From NCBI RefSeq assembly GCF_016950255.1, contig NZ_JACGFN010000001.1, positions 1,240,001 to 1,304,000 on the forward strand: a stretch of 64,000 nucleotides of DNA, read 5' to 3'. Positions 46,957 through 56,198 of this stretch are shown in pieces. The position numbers and the translations under genes are program-made. The stretch is from Pectobacterium brasiliense (GTDB taxonomy: Bacteria; Pseudomonadota; Gammaproteobacteria; Enterobacterales; Enterobacteriaceae). The notes beneath the pieces were generated by a model. The model saw nothing but the letters and a program-made list of their open reading frames with translations. It had not been told where the DNA came from and did no database searches. Within the stretch, counting starts at the first letter, position 1; every line of letters begins with the position of its first letter.

Positions 46957-48153
46957 ATGAAATTACAGAAACTGAGCTTATTATCCCTGTGCGGACTGTT
47001 CCTATTGCCGGGGTTTGCTCTAGCGTCTTGGATTACAAGAACTCCTGCACTGAGGGATACATTATCTGCCTCAACGGAAGAGATGGGGTTTATTCTGTTT
47101 GGATTTTCTTCAGGTGCAATGTTAGGTGTGCTCAGTTCTAGTAAGCTCATCTCTATTTTCCACGCGAGAATAGTAATACTAACTGGGTTGCTTATGCTGT
47201 CTGCAGGTCTTATGGTTATTGGTGTCAGTAGTACCCAACAGCATATGCTCTCTGTATTTGCAGGTATGGTAATTTTTGGAGTAGGTCTAGGCTGGACAGA
47301 GATTGCAATAAATGTTGAAGGAGCAACGACAGAGAAAGCCATTGGCCGAGGCCTAATGACTACCCTTCATGGTTGCTTTAGCCTTGGTACTTTTGTAGGA
47401 GCAGTAACTGGCATGATTTTTACAGCATACCAGATACCTATTGAACGACATTTATACTTAGTCTCAGCTTTTAATATGTTACTTGCACTGGTACTAATAA
47501 TACAGGCACCACAGAATAGCCGATATTCTGGCACAGTGAAAACGGGAAAATCTGGTCTTGCAGCTGCTTTTACAGAACTCAAAGATCCTAAATTGCTTAT
47601 CATTGGTTTTATTGTTCTTGCTATGGCCTTGGCAGAAGGTGCCGCTAATGACTGGCTACCTTTGTTGATGATAGACGGGCATGGGTTTGATGAAACTTCA
47701 GGTACCCTTATATATGCAGGTTTTACACTTGCAATGACTATCGGACGATTATCTGGAGGTCCGGTAATAAGAAAACTGGGTAAGAGTATGGTTGTTCGTC
47801 TGAGTGCATTGTTTGCAGCTGCCGGTTTGTTGATGGTAATTTATTCCCCATTTCCTGAGGCTGCGGTAGCTGCAGTGATATTATGGGGATTGGGGGCGTC
47901 TCTGGGCTTTCCTATAGCGATTTCTGCAGCAGCTGAAGGGAAAGGAAATAGTCAAATTCGAGTATCAATTGCAGCTACTCTAGGTTATGTTGCATTCTTG
48001 GTGGGGCCACCAATGCTTGGTTTTATTGGTGAACATAATGGACTTCGCCTTGCAATGTTGCCTGTAATGATTCTGGTTGTTATTGCCTTTATTATTGCAC
48101 CGCTGATCATAAATAAAGAAAAAAAACATATAGCCCTAAAGTTTATTAAATAG
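46957..48153 (+). CDS. MFS transporter
   Basis: 398 residues from ATG 46957 (CAGAGG upstream); the longer frame from 46885 would start inside the hairpin and is rejected. Twelve membrane segments; motif A-like GFSSGAMLGVLSSSKLI and EIAINVEGATTEKAIGRGLMTTLHGCFSLGTF resemble the YbjJ/FucP-type branch of the major facilitator superfamily. Efflux or uptake, probably regulated by the TetR neighbour. Substrate unknown. Confidence 0.88.
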   Translation: MKLQKLSLLSLCGLFLLPGFALASWITRTPALRDTLSASTEEMGFILFGFSSGAMLGVLSSSKLISIFHARIVILTGLLMLSAGLMVIGVSSTQQHMLSVFAGMVIFGVGLGWTEIAINVEGATTEKAIGRGLMTTLHGCFSLGTFVGAVTGMIFTAYQIPIERHLYLVSAFNMLLALVLIIQAPQNSRYSGTVKTGKSGLAAAFTELKDPKLLIIGFIVLAMALAEGAANDWLPLLMIDGHGFDETSGTLIYAGFTLAMTIGRLSGGPVIRKLGKSMVVRLSALFAAAGLLMVIYSPFPEAAVAAVILWGLGASLGFPIAISAAAEGKGNSQIRVSIAATLGYVAFLVGPPMLGFIGEHNGLRLAMLPVMILVVIAFIIAPLIINKEKKHIALKFIK

Positions 48154-48387
48154 ACATATAAAAACCAATGAAATATATTGCACCCCAAAAGCTCAATATT
48201 GACTGAGTAAGGTGCATTTCATATTTTCATAAACAATAATATTTTCTCACAACTCAGTTTCGCTGATCATCAGTTTTTTTTCTCGAACGTGGTTATTCTA
48301 AAATAGGCAAGTGCAGGCCTGTCTACAGTATGACAGGCTTCCGGTTTATTAGCATATGAAAAAGCTAAATAGCTGCGCCTAATACCG
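48154..48387. other. Spacer between the MFS gene and the IS630 remnant
   Basis: An inverted pair with GCACC/GGTGC about 48182-48216 could be a terminator. No gene. Confidence 0.35.
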
Positions 48388-49377
48388 CTACATTTTTGCC
48401 AGACCATGCTTTCTTCCGGGAAACGGGCTGGCGGTTTCCGTAAAATTGCGAACTTTTCTCAACAGTTGCCACATTGAACGGCACTGATGATTGTGGGTTA
48501 TTGTATCGTGCAACACTTGCCATAACCGTTCAACATGATTAACCCATGGCGAGTAAACCGGCTGATAAATAACGTTAAATTTGGGATTATCTTTCAGCCA
48601 GTTTCGAGTTTTCTCACTCTTGTAAATAATGTAGTTATCCACGATAAGCGTGATCATTTTTGCCCTGCGGTATGTCGCTTTCAGGTGTTGCAGCAGGCTG
48701 ATAAACAAAGACGAATCTTTGCTGCCGCCGCCCACGGAGCTCACTTTTCCTGTGCCACTGTGCAACGCGCCTGCCAGATAATATGTTTCATTCTGCCCCG
48801 GGGTGACCACCCGTTTTTGCCGCCCTCGGACCTGCCAGTCCGCACCCATTTTGGGATTAAGATGGATATCCACCTCATCTTCGTAAAACACCGGATGCTC
48901 AATGCTGCATTCATCCAGAGCCTTGCGGATGGCCGCCATTTTTTCATTCTTCTGTGGATCGCGTATATGCAGGATATGGGCTGCTCTGTGCCACACCAGC
49001 CCCGCAGAAGGTAGCAAGCGGCAGATCGTGCAGGGATGAAGTTTACAGCCAGTTATCTCGTTGATTTTTATTGCCAGAAGTTCAGTACTACAGCGGGAGC
49101 CTTGATAGCCAAAGTCAGCTGAACAGCGTCTGATAAGCTGTACCAATAGTGCGCAAATTTGCTAAAATGACCACTGGCGTTGACGACACGGACGCAGCGA
49201 TATCAGACCTTCAGTGCCATAAAGAGTAAACCAGTTGAGCCAGCGCCCGACGGATGAACGGGCGCATCAGTGCGTTCTGGCAACGTCGGTAACACGATGA
49301 CCCCGGTGTCGCATCAACATGGCTGTCAGTCTGCGGGCATGGTTCTTGTCGCGTGTTCTATGGATAGTTTTCTGCAT
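48388..49377 (-). pseudogene. IS630-family transposase with two in-frame stops
   Basis: Reading from ATG 49377 in the frame of the intact C-terminal part gives 329 codons with stops at codon 37 (TGA, 49269-49267) and codon 72 (TAG, 49164-49162). The N terminus keeps the HTH-like LTAMLMRHRGHRVTDVA, and the rest has VFYEDEVDIHLNPK, LIVDNYIIYKS and YSPWVNHVERLW, the D-D-E set of IS630 transposases. One change alters HN to NY in the middle motif. The 252-residue C-terminal frame may still be translated but a full transposase is not made. Confidence 0.85.
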
Positions 49378-49560
49378 CAGGCGTCGTTCGGTTCGGGGTA
49401 TTGGTGCCTCAGTATAGAAGAACAGCGTTCGATGTTAGTCTTTAGATAAAGTAGCCTTTTATGCTAACATTGATAGGTGTAGTGCTACGCTGTTTTTAAC
49501 GTAATATTGCACAATGAGTTACCGAATGAACTGCCTTATCTACCGCCACTAATCTGGCCG
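49378..49560. other. Flank of the IS630 remnant
   Basis: AT-rich, no gene seen; the left IS end should fall here but cannot be fixed by eye. Confidence 0.35.
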
Positions 49561-49589
49561 AAGGTGACTTGACTAATTTATATACTTAA

Positions 49590-49932
49590 AAGGAACGCAA
49601 CTGCTTTACGTGAGCCAGACAGCAAACCTCTCCGTTATGGATTGTTTGATTTAAAAACGATGGGCACAGCACAGATGTTGCGAGAGGGCTTTATGTTTAC
49701 CGAAAAGGCAGGCATATCTATCTACGCAGAGTTTTTCCTAAAAAGACACAAAAAATCCCATCGAGTGAGATAACAATGGCCTTTGAGCGTCTTGAGGAGA
49801 TACTTGATAAAAAAGTTAAAGGTATCGCATGGGAGATGGTTAAGAGTGAATTAATATCAAACGCCGATGTACAGGCTGCCTATGAAGTTGAAGAACGTAA
49901 GGAAAGACTGCAGCTACGTTTGCAGAGTGGCG
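49590..49932 (+). pseudogene. HigB/Gp49-like toxin remnant fused out of frame to the antitoxin start
   Basis: One frame reads LREPDSKPLRYGLFDLKTMGTAQMLRE, the next frame continues GLYVYRKGRHIYLRRVFPKKTQKIPSSEI-MAFERLEEIL. Together they give the body of a HigB-type mRNA interferase of the Gp49 kind (R-GLF-L---G, F-KKTQK-P--EI). The frame change near 49700 and the lack of an intact start show that it is dead. Confidence 0.75.
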
Positions 49933-50100
49933 CAGTCATGCTGGATTAACAAGGACTCAGGTTGCTGAACGCATGGGTGTCACTCCGCCTACTGTATCAC
50001 GCATGGAGTCAAATGTAATTCGAGCCAGTATTGAAACGTTGGCTAGATATGTAAGAGCATGTGGGATAAAACACGCTCAGATAACGTTACAGTTTTTAAG
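49825..50100 (+). pseudogene. HigA-like XRE antitoxin remnant with frameshift
   Basis: The frame starting with (M)VKSELISNADVQAAYEVEERKERLQLRLQ runs into a stop at 49947-49949, but a shifted frame from about 49933 gives RSHAGLTRTQVAERMGVTPPTVSRMESN and ends near 50098. This is a typical HigA HTH. One insertion or deletion near 49933 separates the halves. Confidence 0.75.
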
Positions 50101-50158
50101 ACGCTTTATGCGACTTTCAATTAAAAATTCTTTCGCACGTATGATATAAGGAGTGATT

Positions 50159-51070
50159 TTGTCTTTTTTCAATAAGATATTAATGATCGGCATTCTTTCG
50201 ATAAGTAATACAGCTATGGGAGTATCATACGAATTACCGGGTAACGGTGGGCGTTTGGTTGGTGAAACCTTAACAATCACTACACCCGATAACAACATAA
50301 AATCTCTGGAGTTTTTTGCAGCTAAATATCAACAGGGCTTGAGCAACATGCTTGAGGCTAATCCTGGCGTGGATGTACTCCTTCCTAAATCAGGAATAGA
50401 GCTGAAGGTGCCGCAAAAATTAATTCTCCCCGACACGATTAGAGAGGGGATTGTTATTAATGTAGCAGAGATGAGGCTGTATTATTATCCTAAAGGGAGC
50501 AATACAGTTGAGGTTTTACCGATTGGAATTGGACAGGCTGGCCGTGATACACCAACAAACTGGGTTACCTCCGTAAAATATAAGAAAGAAGGACCAACAT
50601 GGACTCCTACAGCCGCAACCCATAGAGATTATGCTCGGAGGGGGGAATCACTACCAGCTTTCTTTCCTGCAGGACCAGAGAATCCAATGGGTTTGTATGC
50701 TATTTACATAGGTAATTTATATGCCATACATGGTACCAATGCAAACTTTGGCATTGGTTTGAGAATAAGTCAGGGTTGTGTACGTCTGCGAAACGACGAC
50801 ATCAAATATTTATTTGAAAACGTTCCAAATGGTACTAGGGTTCAATTCATTAACGAGCCGATTAAAGTAAGCTTAGAGCCGGATGGAACTCATTGGATTG
50901 AGGTGCATGAACCACTATCCAGAACTCGTCAAGAATTTGAATCAAATATAAAGATCCCCACTTCACTTAACAAGAAAGTTAATGCCTTCATTAATGAAAG
51001 TAATATTGACTCCGTCATTTCAGATAGAGAGATTGAGAGACGCTCAGGAATCCCTACGCGTGTAAAGTAA
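50159..51070 (+). CDS. erfK: L,D-transpeptidase, ErfK/YbiS family
   Basis: 303 residues from TTG 50159, chosen because AGGAG lies 5 nt upstream; a GTG at 50153 overlaps that site. Signal peptide to about NTAMG. It aligns almost continuously with E. coli Erf[43 protein letters not shown], with catalytic Cys and His in [11 protein letters not shown] and HGTNANF. It links Braun lipoprotein to peptidoglycan in the periplasm. It is unusual as ICE cargo; the host should have its own copy. Confidence 0.93.
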   Translation: MSFFNKILMIGILSISNTAMGVSYELPGNGGRLVGETLTITTPDNNIKSLEFFAAKYQQGLSNMLEANPGVDVLLPKSGIELKVPQKLILPDTIREGIVINVAEMRLYYYPKGSNTVEVLPIGIGQAGRDTPTNWVTSVKYKKEGPTWTPTAATHRDYARRGESLPAFFPAGPENPMGLYAIYIGNLYAIHGTNANFGIGLRISQGCVRLRNDDIKYLFENVPNGTRVQFINEPIKVSLEPDGTHWIEVHEPLSRTRQEFESNIKIPTSLNKKVNAFINESNIDSVISDREIERRSGIPTRVK

Positions 51071-51323
51071 CATAGAGGAAGTGGTATTGAATAACGCTTA
51101 GTGTTGTATAACGTATTGTATTTGTGAATTTCCTATGGTAAAGATTGATGTGGCACGTATGGGTTATAACGAAAATTAGCTGTGGACACCTAGATGAAAA
51201 TGCCAACATCAAATCGGAAGGAAATAACAACCCTATTTTACTCAAAATAAGTATTGTCTTATGCGGGATAAAACACTAAATTGGCGACGCACCCGCCTAA
51301 TAATTAAATCTCTCATCCAATGA
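51071..51323. other. Spacer after the L,D-transpeptidase gene
   Basis: No gene seen. Confidence 0.35.
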
Positions 51324-51357
51324 AAATGTGCGTAATTAAATTTAATTACGCACATTT
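51324..51357. terminator. 34-bp perfect palindrome between convergent genes
   Basis: Arm AAATGTGCGTAATTAAA (51324-51340) is followed at once by its reverse complement (51341-51357). It lies between the transpeptidase and esterase genes that converge, so it is likely a shared bidirectional terminator. Confidence 0.6.
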
Positions 51358-51375
51358 AATATAAACTGCTTGGAT

Positions 51376-52395
51376 TTATTTTATAACACAGGTGTCGCCA
51401 TCTGATTTATCATTCCATATCCAGCGGAATGCATCACCTGTCAAAGAAGCCATGTGAAAATAATTATGCCCCCCGTCACCTTGCTCAAATCGATAATCAT
51501 AGCCCTTATAATCTAAAGATGATGCCATTTGTTCATTGGCCAGTTTCCAGTTACCAAAAATCGTATCAATCTCATTCTTACCATCCTGTAAAAACACTTT
51601 TATTGGTTTTTTTTCTTCTTGCCTTACAGCAGAAATATAACGGTCTGCTCCCCGAATATTAACGTAGCTACCTATTGAGGAAATAACTTTCCGGAAAGCA
51701 TCTGGTCGATGCCATGCAACACCAAAAGCTCCAGATCCTCCAGAACTAGCACCCATAACTGCACGACACGCAGGATCTTTAGCTATATTGTATTTACTCT
51801 GAATCAGAGGCAAAACTTCATCGACTAAGAAGTCAGCATACCTGCCATCAGCTGAGTCATACTCCAGGCTTCTATTATCCCTACCACCGTAAATAGGCAA
51901 CCCATCCCCTTTACTACCTGGATCAATAAATACCGCTATAACTGGTGGGATTTGCTTTTGATAAATCAAATTATCTAAAGCATTAGGTATTGGGAATGAA
52001 TATTTTTTCTCTTTCCCATACTCTAAATAAGATTTACCATCTAAAAACACCATCAATCTTGTGGGTTTTTTATCATTGTAATTAGCTGGTATATAAATCC
52101 AGTATTTATGTTCTGCATCAGGATATGCTTTACTCCTCACCAAAGTATGCTCGGTTATTTTTCCCTTAGGAACACCACTTACATTTAATAGTTCAGGCGC
52201 TGGTTTATAGTTACCACCGTCCTTTGAGTACTGCAACACATCCTTATCAGGAATGCCGGGAAAACCGAATTTCAATTGTTCCCTAACCTCATTAAATTCT
52301 TTATCATTCATGATATTAACCTGAGCTAGTAAAGTTTGTGGTAGTATAGAAAAAGATAAAATAGCCATAAAAGTTATTTTTTTTGAAGGCTTCAT
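51376..52395 (-). CDS. Secreted alpha/beta-hydrolase, esterase D/Fes family
   Basis: 339 residues. Signal peptide to about LLAQ (residue 25). The esterase (PF00756-type) domain has RLMVFLDGKSYLEYG, nucleophile MGASSGGSGAFG, and the His in GDGGHNYFHM. Related to IroE/Fes and to CE1 feruloyl esterases, so it may act on iron-catecholates or on plant cell wall esters; I cannot decide from sequence. Ribosome site is a weak GAGG. Confidence 0.8.
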   Translation of the reverse strand: MKPSKKITFMAILSFSILPQTLLAQVNIMNDKEFNEVREQLKFGFPGIPDKDVLQYSKDGGNYKPAPELLNVSGVPKGKITEHTLVRSKAYPDAEHKYWIYIPANYNDKKPTRLMVFLDGKSYLEYGKEKKYSFPIPNALDNLIYQKQIPPVIAVFIDPGSKGDGLPIYGGRDNRSLEYDSADGRYADFLVDEVLPLIQSKYNIAKDPACRAVMGASSGGSGAFGVAWHRPDAFRKVISSIGSYVNIRGADRYISAVRQEEKKPIKVFLQDGKNEIDTIFGNWKLANEQMASSLDYKGYDYRFEQGDGGHNYFHMASLTGDAFRWIWNDKSDGDTCVIK

Positions 52396-52643
52396 AGCAA
52401 CCTCATTTTGTGATGAAAAATCATTAATCTTCCTTTACATATCTACTAATTTTCATTGAGTTAGCATCATTACTATTCATAATTTTTTGCAATCGGAGTT
52501 TCACTAAATGAACTCATAGAAGCCTCTGCATCCTTAACACTATTCCATTGAATAATAACTCAAAATCATGGTTATCACCAACAGCGTACTCCCTTGATAT
52601 GAATCACGTCTACTTGGGAACATGCTGAACCTCAATGTAAGTG
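52396..52643. other. Flank of the IS3 element with possible decayed ORF
   Basis: On the minus strand, short open stretches such as YAVGDNHDFELLF continue the direction of the fragment at 53891-54060, but frameshifts and stops break them. Unidentified. Confidence 0.3.
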
Positions 52644-52709
52644 TGATCCTACCCAGCAATAGTGGACACGCGACTAAGTGAGTAAACTCTCAACCAGAGG
52701 TGATTACTC

Positions 52710-53009
52710 ATGACAAAACCAGTACCAACCAGCAAAACACCCCGCAAACAGTACACACCCGAATTTCGCGATGAAGCCCTTAAACTGGCTGAGCGTATTG
52801 GAATCGCTGCTGCTGCCCGTGAACTCAGCTTGTATGAATCCCAGCTCTACAACTGGCGGAGTAAACAACACCAGCAGATGAACTCATCAGAGCGAGAGAA
52901 TGAACTGGCTGCCGAAAATGCGCGTCTGAAGCGCCAACTGGCGGAGCGCGATGAAGAACTGGCTATTCTCCAAAAGGCCGCGACATACTTCGCGAAGCGC
53001 CTGAAATGA
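52710..53009 (+). CDS. IS3-family transposase OrfA
   Basis: 99 residues. HTH ([36 protein letters not shown], hallmark) followed by a leucine-zipper-like segment ([29 protein letters not shown]). Its end overlaps orfB by 4 bp (ATGA); the full transposase OrfAB probably arises by -1 frameshifting. Confidence 0.94.
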   Translation: MTKPVPTSKTPRKQYTPEFRDEALKLAERIGIAAAARELSLYESQLYNWRSKQHQQMNSSERENELAAENARLKRQLAERDEELAILQKAATYFAKRLK

Positions 53010-53860
53010 AGTATGTCTTTATCGAAAAGCATCAGGCAGAGTTCAGCATCAAAACCATGTGTCGGGTGCTTCAGGTTGCCCGCAGCGGCTGGTATGTCTG
53101 GCGCAGGCGTCGTTGTCAGATAACCCCGCGCCAGCATTTCCGGCTCATTTGCGATGAGGCTGTCCGTAAGGCATTCGCTGGGGCAAAACAGCGTTATAGT
53201 GCGCCACGTCTTGCTGATGAGTTGCCGGAGTACAACATCAAAACCACCGCTGCGAGCCTGCGCCGTCAGGGGTTGCGGGCGAAAGCCAGCCGTAAATTCA
53301 GTCCGGTCAGCTACCGTGAACATGGCCTGCCGGTATCGGAAAACCTGCTGAAGCAGGACTTCATAGCCAGCGGCCCGAACCAGAAGTGGGCAGGCGACAT
53401 CACGTATCTTCGCACGGACGAGGGCTGGCTGTATCTCTCGGTGGTCATTGACCTGTGGTCACGGGCCGTTATTGGCTGGTCGATGTCGTCACGAATGACG
53501 GCGCAACTGGCGTGTGATGCGTTACAGATGGCGCTCTGGCGTCGGAAGCGACCGAAAAACGTTATTGTCCATACCGACCGTGGCGGACAGTACTGTTCAG
53601 CGGATTACCAGACTCTGCTGAAACGGCATAATCTGCATGGCAGCATGAGTGCAAAGGGTTGTTGCTACGATAATGCCTGTGTGGAAAGCTTTTTCCATTC
53701 ACTGAAAGTGGAATGCATCCACGGGGAACGCTTTATCAGCCGGGAAATAATGCGAACAACGGTGTTTAATTATATCGAGTGTGATTACAATCGGTGGCGA
53801 CGCCACAGTGCTTGCGGCGGTCTCAGCCCGGAACAATTTGAAAACCAGAACCTCGCTTAG
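53006..53860 (+). CDS. IS3-family transposase OrfB, DDE domain
   Basis: 284 residues. DDE residues in [20 protein letters not shown] and [13 protein letters not shown]. The N-terminal HTH_21 ([15 protein letters not shown]) is present. Intact, so the copy may be active. Confidence 0.95.
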   Translation: MKYVFIEKHQAEFSIKTMCRVLQVARSGWYVWRRRRCQITPRQHFRLICDEAVRKAFAGAKQRYSAPRLADELPEYNIKTTAASLRRQGLRAKASRKFSPVSYREHGLPVSENLLKQDFIASGPNQKWAGDITYLRTDEGWLYLSVVIDLWSRAVIGWSMSSRMTAQLACDALQMALWRRKRPKNVIVHTDRGGQYCSADYQTLLKRHNLHGSMSAKGCCYDNACVESFFHSLKVECIHGERFISREIMRTTVFNYIECDYNRWRRHSACGGLSPEQFENQNLA

Positions 53861-53890
53861 GGCTGTGTCCACATTACGTGGGTAGGATCA

Positions 53891-54171
53891 CTATAGGCCA
53901 AAACAGATGATCGTCGATGCCACCTTTCCCTTCACATTGCTCTCCCCGATTGATAGAGTGCGCGTAGGGAACTCCAGCCCAAGTATGATGCATGTAACGT
54001 TTTAAAACATGTGAATCTTCATTATTGCCATAACCCAATCACCACATTCAGCAAAGACAGCTCAAACTATCTATATGTAATCAGCAACTTTCGGTGGTCA
54101 TTCTGGTGGTCTTGACAGACTAGCAATTCAGGTTTAGCTTATTTATTAGCCAGTTACTGGCAAAGGCGATC
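53891..54171. other. Region between IS3 and attR with an interrupted minus-strand ORF
   Basis: On the minus strand 54045-53891 is open and reads in part NNEDSHVLKRYMHHTWAGVPY then GGIDDHLFW, cut by the IS3 end. No family recognised. Confidence 0.35.
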
Positions 54172-54191
54172 CCAGTCAGAGGAGCCAAATT
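54172..54191 (+). repeat. attR: attR of the tRNA-Asn ICE
   Basis: Exact 20-bp copy of attL (ccagtcagaggagccaaatt), including the tRNA CCA end. Confidence 0.9.
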
Positions 54192-54195
54192 TAGA

Positions 54196-54229
54196 AAATC
54201 CCGCTTAAGGAAACTTAAGCGGGATTTTT
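54196..54229 (+). terminator. Terminator directly after attR
   Basis: 14-bp perfect stem AAATCCCGCTTAAG / CTTAAGCGGGATTT with loop GAAA and a T-run. It could be the native tRNA-Asn terminator, moved away from the tRNA by the ICE. Confidence 0.85.
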
Positions 54230-54264
54230 GTTTTTATCCATTTATTCAATATTTTCACGTGAAA

Positions 54265-54480
54265 ATCCTTCCCTATGCTTTTTCAGTTTTCCCTCCTCAT
54301 CGGAAGAATTTGGTGGTCAGATTCGGGGTCTTTCCGGTTCGATGACGGAGTGACCCCAAATGCCTCTTAACGACTTAAAAATCCGCAACGTGAAACCATC
54401 CGCAACCCCCTTCAAAGAAACGGTACGGAAATGCCCGAGACTGGCACCATGGCACACTAGCAAACCCTTTTCCCATTCGT
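54265..54480 (+). pseudogene. 5' remnant of another P4-type integrase with its leader
   Basis: The leader around 54275-54358 (GAATTTGGTGGTCAGATTCG, then GGGTCTTTCCGGTTCGAT) repeats the leader of the ICE integrase at 14500-14552. From ATG 54360 the frame reads MPLNDLKIRNVKPSATPFKE like the integrase N terminus, then loses similarity and stops. It marks an older island at the same tRNA, now mostly deleted. Confidence 0.8.
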
Positions 54481-54697
54481 GCCAGCGCTAGCTCTTTTGC
54501 GAGCCCATCCTGTCAGGCATACCTTTGTGAAATCACTTAACCTTTTATGCGATGGATGTCAGCACCTATCTGACAATGAAACGATGACGTTTACCCAGCC
54601 AGAGAAACATGACTGTTTCTGGATTAATGATTGCCAGCTCATCCATCTCTTTAAGTAATCTTTGACCCATTTATCATGGCCTTTCCCTCTTTTTCAC
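54481..54697. other. Spacer between the integrase remnant and the chromosome operon
   Basis: No gene recognised; transition from island debris to core DNA. Confidence 0.35.
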
Positions 54698-55657
54698 TCA
54701 GTGAACCGGGAGGCGAAGACCCAAACTCTGCGGATAGGGGTCAAAGTAATTTTGAGTTAGCAGATAGCGGTCAGGGTATTCGGCCAGATAGTGCTTCAGC
54801 AGCGTAAGTGGGGCGAGGATGGGCAACAGTCCATCGCGATAGTGCAGGATCACCTCGCGCAGTTCACCACGCTGGCGGAGGGTCAACTGATTACGGAAAT
54901 AACCCTGAATATGCATTAGCACGTTGGTGTGATTTTTCCGCGAAGCGGGTTTCTTCAGGATTGTCATCAGTTTTTCGCGATAGGCCACAAAGAAATCATC
55001 CAGGTTTTCCCATTCATGAAGCGACGCGACAAACGGCCCGATCTCACGGTAGCCCACCTGGTGGTGTGCCAGCAGTTGAAGTTTATAGCGGCTGTGGAAG
55101 TCCAGCAGCGCGCGGCGCGTGAGGCCGTTGGCACGCAGAGTGTTCAGCTCATGCAGGGCGAAAACACGCTCGACAAAGTTCTCCCGCAGCACCGGATCGT
55201 GCAGGCGACCATCTTCTTCAACCGGTAACCACGGGTATTTCTCCAGTAATGAAGCGGTAAAAAGACCAACTCCCTCTTTACGCCCGCGATTGCCTTTTTC
55301 GTCATACAGCCGCACGCGTTCCATACCGCAACTCGGCGATTTGGCACAAACGATAAAGCCCGACAGTTGCCCCAAATGTGAGAGGTAAGTCTCGGCGAAG
55401 TCGGCCATTTTCTCCGTTACATCGTCGTGTGGGGCATGACTGAAGCGCATGCGGATGTCGCCTTCCACCGTCTGTACCAGACGTAGAGCCGGACGGGGCA
55501 CGGGCAGGCCGATGGACATCTCCGGGCAGACGGGTTTGAAGGTCACCCACTGCGCCAGCTCATCCATGACAAAGTTCATGCGTTTATGCCCGCCGTCAAA
55601 CCGTACGGCTGAGCCGGTTAAACATCCGCTGATCCCAATGACGGGTTGAATAGTCAT
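54698..55657 (-). CDS. DUF523-DUF1722 protein, YbgA-like
   Basis: 319 residues. N-terminal DUF523 (ISGCLTG--VR-DGGHKR, later CPE---GLPVPRP and AKSPSCG, with conserved Cys) fused to C-terminal DUF1722 as in YbgA (HSRYKLQLLAHHQVGYREIGPFVA). Often next to photolyase genes. Last gene of the operon. Its role may involve a thiol- or metal-dependent reaction; not known. Confidence 0.88.
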   Translation of the reverse strand: MTIQPVIGISGCLTGSAVRFDGGHKRMNFVMDELAQWVTFKPVCPEMSIGLPVPRPALRLVQTVEGDIRMRFSHAPHDDVTEKMADFAETYLSHLGQLSGFIVCAKSPSCGMERVRLYDEKGNRGRKEGVGLFTASLLEKYPWLPVEEDGRLHDPVLRENFVERVFALHELNTLRANGLTRRALLDFHSRYKLQLLAHHQVGYREIGPFVASLHEWENLDDFFVAYREKLMTILKKPASRKNHTNVLMHIQGYFRNQLTLRQRGELREVILHYRDGLLPILAPLTLLKHYLAEYPDRYLLTQNYFDPYPQSLGLRLPVH

Positions 55658-55670
55658 GGCACTCCCCTCT

Positions 55671-56198
55671 TTACTGCGTATTTCGGGTGAAGAAAAGCGT
55701 GACCGTCCCGACGGTGATCCCGAATTTCTTCATCTCTGTTTTATTAAAAAGATGCGTGCCATCCTGTAGGTACATCCAGTCGTCAAAGTGCAACAGCCAG
55801 GTACGACCGTCAGCTTTAACGTTCATACTGTAATGCCAGTTAAAAGCATTGCCCGCAGCCTGACCTGTCGCCACACCTTCAATATCGCCCGCGGTGCCCT
55901 CGTAGCGATCGGCAGCAATGCGACGGATATGCCACACGCGCTGCTGTTGCTCACCGTCGTCATAGACGAAATGCTCGTTAAGCGTCAGCGTGTCGCCGAT
56001 GACATTACCGGTGATGTCGACGTGGAAGCGACGCAGCTGTTTACCGCTGCGATCCTGCACCATGCCCCACGCTTCGGTTTTCCCCTGAAAATACTGGAAG
56101 ATATCTAGTGACGGCTGTTGATGTCGGTAGTCAGTAACCTCTGTGCTACAGCCTGTCAGCATTACCAGCATCAGGCACAGTGTCAGAATACGTTTCAT
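55671..56198 (-). CDS. DUF3833 lipoprotein
   Basis: 175 residues. Lipobox LTGC at residue 17, then lipocalin-like strands (RFHVDITGN, DDWMYLQDGTHLFNKTEMKKFGI). DUF3833 members occur with CFA synthase-like and DUF1365 genes. Possibly binds lipid in the envelope. Overlaps the next gene by 4 bp. Confidence 0.85.
   Translation of the reverse strand: MKRILTLCLMLVMLTGCSTEVTDYRHQQPSLDIFQYFQGKTEAWGMVQDRSGKQLRRFHVDITGNVIGDTLTLNEHFVYDDGEQQQRVWHIRRIAADRYEGTAGDIEGVATGQAAGNAFNWHYSMNVKADGRTWLLHFDDWMYLQDGTHLFNKTEMKKFGITVGTVTLFFTRNTQ

Larger units (their letters stand above)
52644..53890 (+). mobile_element. IS3-family insertion sequence, complete
   Basis: 1247 bp between imperfect inverted ends TGATCCTACCCA (52644-52655) and TGGGTAGGATCA (53879-53890). 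Contains two overlapping frames, orfA and orfB. No 3-bp target duplication is evident (GTG on the left, CTA on the right), so flanks may have been rearranged. Confidence 0.9.

Noticed and set aside
52641..53893. Target-site duplication around the IS3 element
   Set aside because: The 3-bp flanks differ (GTG and CTA); no other register gave a match.
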